In this document: positions 15,962-19,856 of the stretch, piece after piece
How positions within the stretch are numbered: the first letter of the stretch is position 1
Layout of the letters: every line of letters starts with the position of its first letter
Source: CAMCTV01 sp964420985
GTDB taxonomy: Bacteria > Bacteroidota > Bacteroidia > Flavobacteriales_D > Sanyastnellaceae
Length of the DNA stretch: 19,856 nucleotides
Direction: 5' to 3'
Assembly (NCBI GenBank): GCA_964420985.1
Contig: CAYQUT010000039.1
Span: forward strand, 1 to 19,856
Notes under the pieces: model-generated
What the model saw: the letters and a program-made list of their open reading frames with translations, nothing else
Databases searched by the model: none
Told to the model about the DNA's origin: nothing
Position numbers and translations under genes: made by a program

Positions 15962-16961
15962 AATCCTCTTTCGTCATTCCCAACCACGCAAGGGCTGAAC
16001 CATGATACATCCATTCAATCGTCTCTTGGTTTAATCCCATATCTAGGATAAATTTCCCAATCTCTAGGTCGCCCAATGGAAAGGGGTAATCAGTTCCAAG
16101 GGCCACTTTTTCTTTGCCTTGTTTTCTTAGAATGTAGTGCAATAATTCAGGATCATGCGTAGCGCTGTCTACCCAGAATTTACCAATATAATTTCTAGGA
16201 TTGTTGGGGTTATCAACGGCCACCAAATCGGGACGACAATTGAAACCGTGCTCCAATCGGCCGATGGTTGGAATAAAGGATCCACCGGCATGTGCAAATA
16301 GCCAACGAACCTTAGGGAACATATCCATTACTCCAGAAAAAATCAAAGAGGCCATAGCTCGTGCGGTCTCCGCTGGCATGCCTACTAACCATGGTAGCCA
16401 ATACTTTTTCATATTGGCTTCACCCATCATTTCCCAGGGATGAACCATGACACACATATCCAATTCTTCAACCTTTTGCCACAATGGAAAAAAAACGGGC
16501 TCACTTAAATTGAGGTTGTTGATGTTGGATCCAATTTGAATCCCTTTGTAACCTAATTTTTTACAACGTTCTAATTCTGCAATGGACAGGTCAATGTCTT
16601 GCATAGGAAGAGTGGCTAGGCCAACATAGTTTTTGGGATGTTGTTGAAAGACCTCTGCAATGTGATCATTTAAAAATTGACTTACTTTTAAGCCGTCTTC
16701 AGGTTTGGCCCAATAAGAAAATAATACTGGGATGGTGCATACCACTTGAACCTGAGTTTCAAAATCTGCGTATTCGGTTATTCTGAGCTTAGGATCCCAA
16801 CAATTGGCCGCAATTTCTCTGAAAAATTTATCGCCTTGCATCATACGCGCAAAACCTGAGCGATGATGATCCAAATGAATAAACCCCGTGTACCCAAACT
16901 CTTTTGACCAATCGGGAATTTGAGCGGGCATGATATGGGTATGGGTGTCTATTTTTAACAT
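15954..16961 (-). CDS. 2-amino-3-carboxymuconate-6-semialdehyde decarboxylase (ACMSD)-type amidohydrolase
   Basis: A 335-residue amidohydrolase-2 family protein. It keeps the metal ligands: HTH (His7, His9), His174 in VHPWEM, His224 in FAHAGG and Asp291 in GTDYPFPLG. Several stretches are nearly diagnostic of ACMSD: NCWDP (53-57), IPVLFSYWAKPED (77-89), KYWLPWLVGMPAET (186-199) and RLEHGFNCRPD (235-245). ACMSD decarboxylates the ring-opened product of 3-hydroxyanthranilate, steering tryptophan (kynurenine pathway) carbon away from quinolinate/NAD toward catabolism; in bacteria it also serves 2-nitrobenzoate or anthranilate-type degradation. I chose the ATG at 16961, which begins MLKIDTHTH as in the family; the longer frame to 17030 runs into the upstream gene. 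It lies 5 nt after the substrate-binding protein gene. No other kynurenine genes are in the window. Confidence 0.92.
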   Translation of the reverse strand: MLKIDTHTHIMPAQIPDWSKEFGYTGFIHLDHHRSGFARMMQGDKFFREIAANCWDPKLRITEYADFETQVQVVCTIPVLFSYWAKPEDGLKVSQFLNDHIAEVFQQHPKNYVGLATLPMQDIDLSIAELERCKKLGYKGIQIGSNINNLNLSEPVFFPLWQKVEELDMCVMVHPWEMMGEANMKKYWLPWLVGMPAETARAMASLIFSGVMDMFPKVRWLFAHAGGSFIPTIGRLEHGFNCRPDLVAVDNPNNPRNYIGKFWVDSATHDPELLHYILRKQGKEKVALGTDYPFPLGDLEIGKFILDMGLNQETIEWMYHGSALAWLGMTKEDFI

Positions 16962-16966
16962 GCCGG

Positions 16967-18574
16967 CTAATTTAAGTCCTCTTTTTTGACTTTGGTTAAA
17001 TCGATTTGATTGATTCCATTGACTTGCCAATTTTTAATGCGTTTATTGACAAAGTGCACCACTTGATCATAGTATAAAGGAACAACAGGGAAATCACCCA
17101 ATACCCATTCTTCCATCATCTCATGTTTTGCTTTTCGGAGGGTGATGTCATTTATTTTAGAGCTCTCATCAAAGAGTTTTTCGAAATGGGGGTTAGCATA
17201 ATGCGTGTAGTTCGATCCATTGGGAGACCAAAGTGACTGTCTGAAAATTTGTAAGAAGTTCTCCGCATCGGGATAATCGGCCAGCCAATTTTTTCTGAAC
17301 ATTACCACCTTGCCTTTAGAAACAGCATCCTTGAAAGATGCAGTCTGTAAGACTTGCAATTCAATGTTGACGCCTATTTTTGACCAATGTTTTTGCATCA
17401 TTTCAAATATGTCCGTGTATTCAGGTGTGATGGTTAAGGGAACAGGAGGTAAAGGATTGCCCCACCTTTTATGTAGTGCCTGAATCAATGAATCAACCAT
17501 GGGTTGATGTAGATTGTTTTTTGAGTTAATCACCTCTTTTTTCAAAAGTGTAGGAGGTACAAACCCCTGATCTGCGGGTATAATCAGATGATTTCTCAAT
17601 TGACAGATCTCCTTTCGCGGTGTTGTGTAATAAATCAGTTTTCGAAAGTCTATATCTTGGGTGATGGAATTGCTTTTTTTATCCAAAAGAAATCCGATAT
17701 AATCGGTTTTAATGAATGGAATCTTAAACATATTCAATTGATCTTGATGATGAACAAGGTTTCCTTGGTCAGAAAGTAACTCATCGATAAAATTGGCATC
17801 CAAACCACTCATAAAGTCATATTTTCCCGAAACGAGTCCTTGAAATTCTGCATAGACATCTTTAACGAAATCAATTTTTATGGCATCCAGATAGGGAAGT
17901 GATTTGTTCTGCTCATCCTTCATCCAGTAATGAGTGTTTTTATGCAGGACCATGGCAACATCCGTCTCCCAAAATTTAAAGAGAAAAGGTCCGCAGCCAA
18001 TAGGATGAATCCTAAAATTATCAGAGGATGTTTTTACAGCTTCTGGCATAACAACATTGCCAAAAACAGTTGCCAGTAGTTGTAAAAAAGATCCCTGTGG
18101 TTGCCCAAGTCGAATTTCAAGTAGACTATCATTAAGGGCCACAAAAGGGTGTTTTTTAATACAAGCGTCAAAAATCCATTTTCCGGGGGATGCGGTCATA
18201 GGGTCAATGATTCTCTCAAAACTGAACACAAAGTCTGAAGCTTTGACCGTTCTTAGTTTACCTTGAAAAGAATGAAAAAAAACATCTTGACGAAGATGAA
18301 AGCGATAGGTTTTTTGATCTTCAGAAATTTCCCAGTGATGCGCAATTAGGGGCTGAGGAATAAGATTACTATCTAGTTCTACCAACCCATCAAACAATTG
18401 ATTGATGATCCACATGCTTTCAAGATCTGTTGAGTAGGCGGGATCCAATGACTTGACGCTTCCACTTTCATTGTAGTAAAATACGGTTTTATTACCCTGA
18501 GAAACAGATGGTGTACATCCGTTGAGAATAAGACCTGTTAAAAACAATAGAAGGCAGCTCAACGACAATTTCAT
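16967..18574 (-). CDS. ABC transporter substrate-binding lipoprotein, peptide/oligopeptide type (SBP family 5)
   Basis: A 535-residue lipoprotein. The signal LLLFLTGLILNGC places the lipidated Cys at residue 20. The family-5 pattern is clear: LDPAYSTDLESMWIINQLFDGLVELD near the start, then HWEISEDQKTYRFHLRQDVFFH, later FSFERI, and near the end WLADYPDAENFLQIF. DppA/OppA-like proteins bind peptides, nickel or related solutes for ABC importers. No permease or ATPase gene is in view, so it depends on a transporter encoded elsewhere or belongs to an operon of its own with ACMSD. I chose the ATG at 18574, which gives a compact lipoprotein signal; an upstream ATG at 18601 would add nine residues. 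The ligand is not evident. Confidence 0.92.
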   Translation of the reverse strand: MKLSLSCLLLFLTGLILNGCTPSVSQGNKTVFYYNESGSVKSLDPAYSTDLESMWIINQLFDGLVELDSNLIPQPLIAHHWEISEDQKTYRFHLRQDVFFHSFQGKLRTVKASDFVFSFERIIDPMTASPGKWIFDACIKKHPFVALNDSLLEIRLGQPQGSFLQLLATVFGNVVMPEAVKTSSDNFRIHPIGCGPFLFKFWETDVAMVLHKNTHYWMKDEQNKSLPYLDAIKIDFVKDVYAEFQGLVSGKYDFMSGLDANFIDELLSDQGNLVHHQDQLNMFKIPFIKTDYIGFLLDKKSNSITQDIDFRKLIYYTTPRKEICQLRNHLIIPADQGFVPPTLLKKEVINSKNNLHQPMVDSLIQALHKRWGNPLPPVPLTITPEYTDIFEMMQKHWSKIGVNIELQVLQTASFKDAVSKGKVVMFRKNWLADYPDAENFLQIFRQSLWSPNGSNYTHYANPHFEKLFDESSKINDITLRKAKHEMMEEWVLGDFPVVPLYYDQVVHFVNKRIKNWQVNGINQIDLTKVKKEDLN

Positions 18575-18607
18575 CTCGTAAAAATAGCCAAGCACTTGCA
18601 TTACGAT

Positions 18608-18615
18608 TAGATTTG
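18608..18615 (+). promoter_or_regulatory. Possible Bacteroidota -7 promoter element before the EEP lipoprotein gene
   Basis: TAGATTTG fits TAnnTTTG at all fixed positions, in the 51-nt gap between two divergent genes and 10 nt before the ATG. No TTTG-like -33 box is present at about 19-20 nt upstream, and the implied leader would be very short, so confidence is low. Confidence 0.3.
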
Positions 18616-18625
18616 TCAGAAATTA

Positions 18626-19672
18626 ATGAACATGAATAGGAAAGTTTTTTTCGGATTAACGATTGTCGTGATTTTGGCCAATGGCTGTTTTGTTCCCCGC
18701 TCAAAGCGAATCAATAGTGGTGAATTCCCAATTGGTCAGGTTTCTGAGGCCTACATCATGTCTTATAATGTGGAAAATCTTTTTGATACCATCAATGATC
18801 CTGAAAATGATGATGACTTTACGCCGAACGGAAAATTGAAGTGGAATACAATGAAGTATAGGGAGAAATTGTCTCACGTTTCTCAGGTCATAGAAAGTGT
18901 AAAGGTTGAGAATGGCGGCCAATGGCCTATTGTGGTTGGTCTGATTGAGGTTGAACATCGCTCATGTCTCGAAGATTTGGTTGCGGAGCAGGGCATTCAA
19001 GAGGCAGGTTATCAGGTTGCTTTTATAGAGGGTGAGGACGAAAGAGGAATTGACGTTGGTCTTTTGTACCGACCCAAATTGATGCAATTGGTGAGCGTTC
19101 AAAAACACAATATCGTTTTGCCGGAAAATGACAAGACCAGGCATATTTTGGAAGTAGTAGGAAAGGTAAACAATGAGTTGATTGTATTTTATGTCAATCA
19201 TTGGCCCAGCAGGAGTGGGGGTGAGGAGAAGTCGGCTCCATCACGCATGTTGGCATCGGAAACATTATCTCTTGTTATGACCAATAGAATGAAACAGTAT
19301 CCCGATATAGATATGGTGGTGATGGGAGATTTCAATGATTATCCAATCAATCAGAGCGTGTCACGTTTGGATTTGGTCAATGGCAAACCATTCCAAAATG
19401 CAATGAAAACCATTTCACTAGAAAATACGGGCAGCCATTATTTCAAAGGTGAGTGGGGATTTTTGGATCAGTTCATTGTGAATGGCGAGTGCATGAATCA
19501 AGATAGGAAAGGTTGGGTATTCAGAAGTGCAGAGTCAGTTGCATTTGATTTTATGTTGTACATCAATAACAAAGGTGAGATGTCGCCAGCACGCACCTAT
19601 GTAGGAGATAGTTATAAAGGAGGATACAGCGACCATCTTCCCATTCTCCTCGAAATGACCTATAGGAAATAA
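18626..19672 (+). CDS. Endonuclease/exonuclease/phosphatase (EEP) family lipoprotein
   Basis: A 348-residue protein of the DNase I-like EEP superfamily with all active-site motifs: YNVENLFD (47-54, Asn48), IEVE (107-110, metal Glu), RGIDVGLLY (140-148), NHWPSR (191-196, His192), GDFNDYP (234-240, Asp235 and Asn237) and SDHLPI (335-340, Asp336-His337). The N-terminus is a lipoprotein signal (GLTIVVILANGC, lipidated Cys21), so the enzyme is exported and membrane-bound. The family includes nucleases and phosphodiesterases; which substrate this one cuts cannot be told. Extracytoplasmic nucleic acid scavenging is a reasonable guess. The gene diverges from the SBP gene and ends at a terminator shared with the gene at the window edge. 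Confidence 0.93.
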   Translation: MNMNRKVFFGLTIVVILANGCFVPRSKRINSGEFPIGQVSEAYIMSYNVENLFDTINDPENDDDFTPNGKLKWNTMKYREKLSHVSQVIESVKVENGGQWPIVVGLIEVEHRSCLEDLVAEQGIQEAGYQVAFIEGEDERGIDVGLLYRPKLMQLVSVQKHNIVLPENDKTRHILEVVGKVNNELIVFYVNHWPSRSGGEEKSAPSRMLASETLSLVMTNRMKQYPDIDMVVMGDFNDYPINQSVSRLDLVNGKPFQNAMKTISLENTGSHYFKGEWGFLDQFIVNGECMNQDRKGWVFRSAESVAFDFMLYINNKGEMSPARTYVGDSYKGGYSDHLPILLEMTYRK

Positions 19673-19698
19673 AAAAAGCCCCAATGTTGGGGCTTTTT
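19673..19698. terminator. Bidirectional intrinsic terminator
   Basis: AGCCCCAA (19677-19684) pairs with TTGGGGCT (19687-19694) in a perfect GC-rich stem. An A-run on the left and TTTTT (19694-19698) on the right give a U-tract in either direction. It begins right after the EEP stop codon and lies 18 nt from the stop of the convergent H1-like gene. Confidence 0.93.
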
Positions 19699-19715
19699 CA
19701 TGCGGTAAGAATAGT

Positions 19716-19856
19716 TTATTTCTTCTTAGCAGCAGCTTTTTTCGCTGGAGCGGCTTTCTTCGCTGGAGCAGCTTTCTTAGCAGCAGCTTTCTTAGGAGCA
19801 GCAGCCTTCTTAGGAGCAGCAGCTTTTTTAGCTGGAGCAGCTTTCTTAGCAGCAGC
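19716..19856 (-). CDS. Lysine/alanine/proline-rich histone H1-like protein, C-terminal part (5' end outside window)
   Basis: Reading the minus strand from the window edge gives 46 residues and a TAA stop. They consist only of Ala, Lys and Pro in a loose repeat of KKAAAP and KKAAPA units ending AAAKKK. This is the composition of histone H1-like tails and of the basic C-termini of nucleoid or DNA-binding proteins, which neutralise DNA or RNA charge. The N-terminal part is not visible, so a folded domain ahead of the tail cannot be excluded. The DNA is repetitive (gcagcttt/cttag units), which makes length change by slippage likely. The two-base window remainder fits this frame exactly (141 nt). 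Confidence 0.75.
   Translation of the reverse strand, partial: AAAKKAAPAKKAAAPKKAAAPKKAAAKKAAPAKKAAPAKKAAAKKK

Noticed and set aside
16962..17030. 23-residue N-terminal extension of the ACMSD gene
   Set aside because: The extension runs through the 3' end of the SBP gene, has no family match, and the family normally begins at MLKIDTHTH-like sequence.
18579..18586. Minus-strand TATTTTTA as -7 element for the SBP gene
   Set aside because: It lies 4 nt before the start codon, so the transcript would begin inside the coding sequence, and the final G is missing.

Overview
The window looks like a chromosomal segment of a Bacteroidota bacterium, probably in or near the Flavobacteriales. The evidence is a secreted protein ending in a type IX secretion (T9SS) type B / gliding-motility-like C-terminal domain, a PorP/SprF membrane protein, a PorE-like OmpA protein, ribonuclease Y, a bacterial GH3-family enzyme, a DUF4403 lipoprotein, a lysine/alanine-rich H1-like tail, genes mostly without clear Shine-Dalgarno sequences, and modest GC. 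Coding density is very high. No gap exceeds 300 bases; the longest is about 170. I see no tRNA, rRNA, CRISPR array, insertion sequence, phage gene or attachment site.

Layout. (1) 1-4958 (+): a tight three-gene surface cluster. It holds the 3' part of a large MopE-like repeat protein with a T9SS sorting domain, then PorP/SprF 3 nt later, then an OmpA/PD40 protein 6 nt later. It ends at a bidirectional terminator near 4973-5003. (2) 5019-7962 (-): a GH3-family acyl-adenylate/amide synthetase-like protein, an overlapping unknown secreted protein, and a deoxynucleoside kinase. (3) 8032-9450 (+): a DUF4403 lipoprotein. (4) 9460-11809 (-): a membrane helix-hairpin-helix protein, adenine phosphoribosyltransferase (ATGA overlap) and an acyl-CoA dehydrogenase. 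(5) 11931-14180 (-): a coiled-coil protein, ZapA and RNase Y, closed by a terminator; a candidate Bacteroidota promoter lies in front. (6) 14279-15961 (+): a secreted M23 peptidase. (7) 15954-18574 (-): a peptide-type ABC substrate-binding lipoprotein followed by an ACMSD-type amidohydrolase. (8) 18626-19672 (+): an endonuclease/exonuclease/phosphatase lipoprotein and a second bidirectional terminator. (9) 19716-19856 (-): the C-terminal end of a Lys/Ala/Pro-rich H1-like protein that runs off the window.

How the genes fit together. Cluster 1 reads as a cargo plus its outer-membrane and peptidoglycan partners: a cell-surface repeat protein exported by the T9SS, a PorP/SprF partner in the outer membrane, and an OmpA-domain protein that can tie the assembly to peptidoglycan. 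Clusters 2 and 4 are housekeeping (nucleotide salvage, fatty-acid or branched-chain oxidation) mixed with poorly characterised genes. Cluster 5 joins cell division (ZapA) with mRNA turnover (RNase Y).

The most striking signal is the repeat architecture of the first protein. The distances between its conserved CN-[IL]DD-C blocks are exactly 291, 384, 291, 198 and 198 nt, that is 198 + n x 93 with n = 1, 2, 1, 0, 0. A 31-residue DGDG cassette has therefore been added zero, one or two times at the same point of a 66-residue base module.
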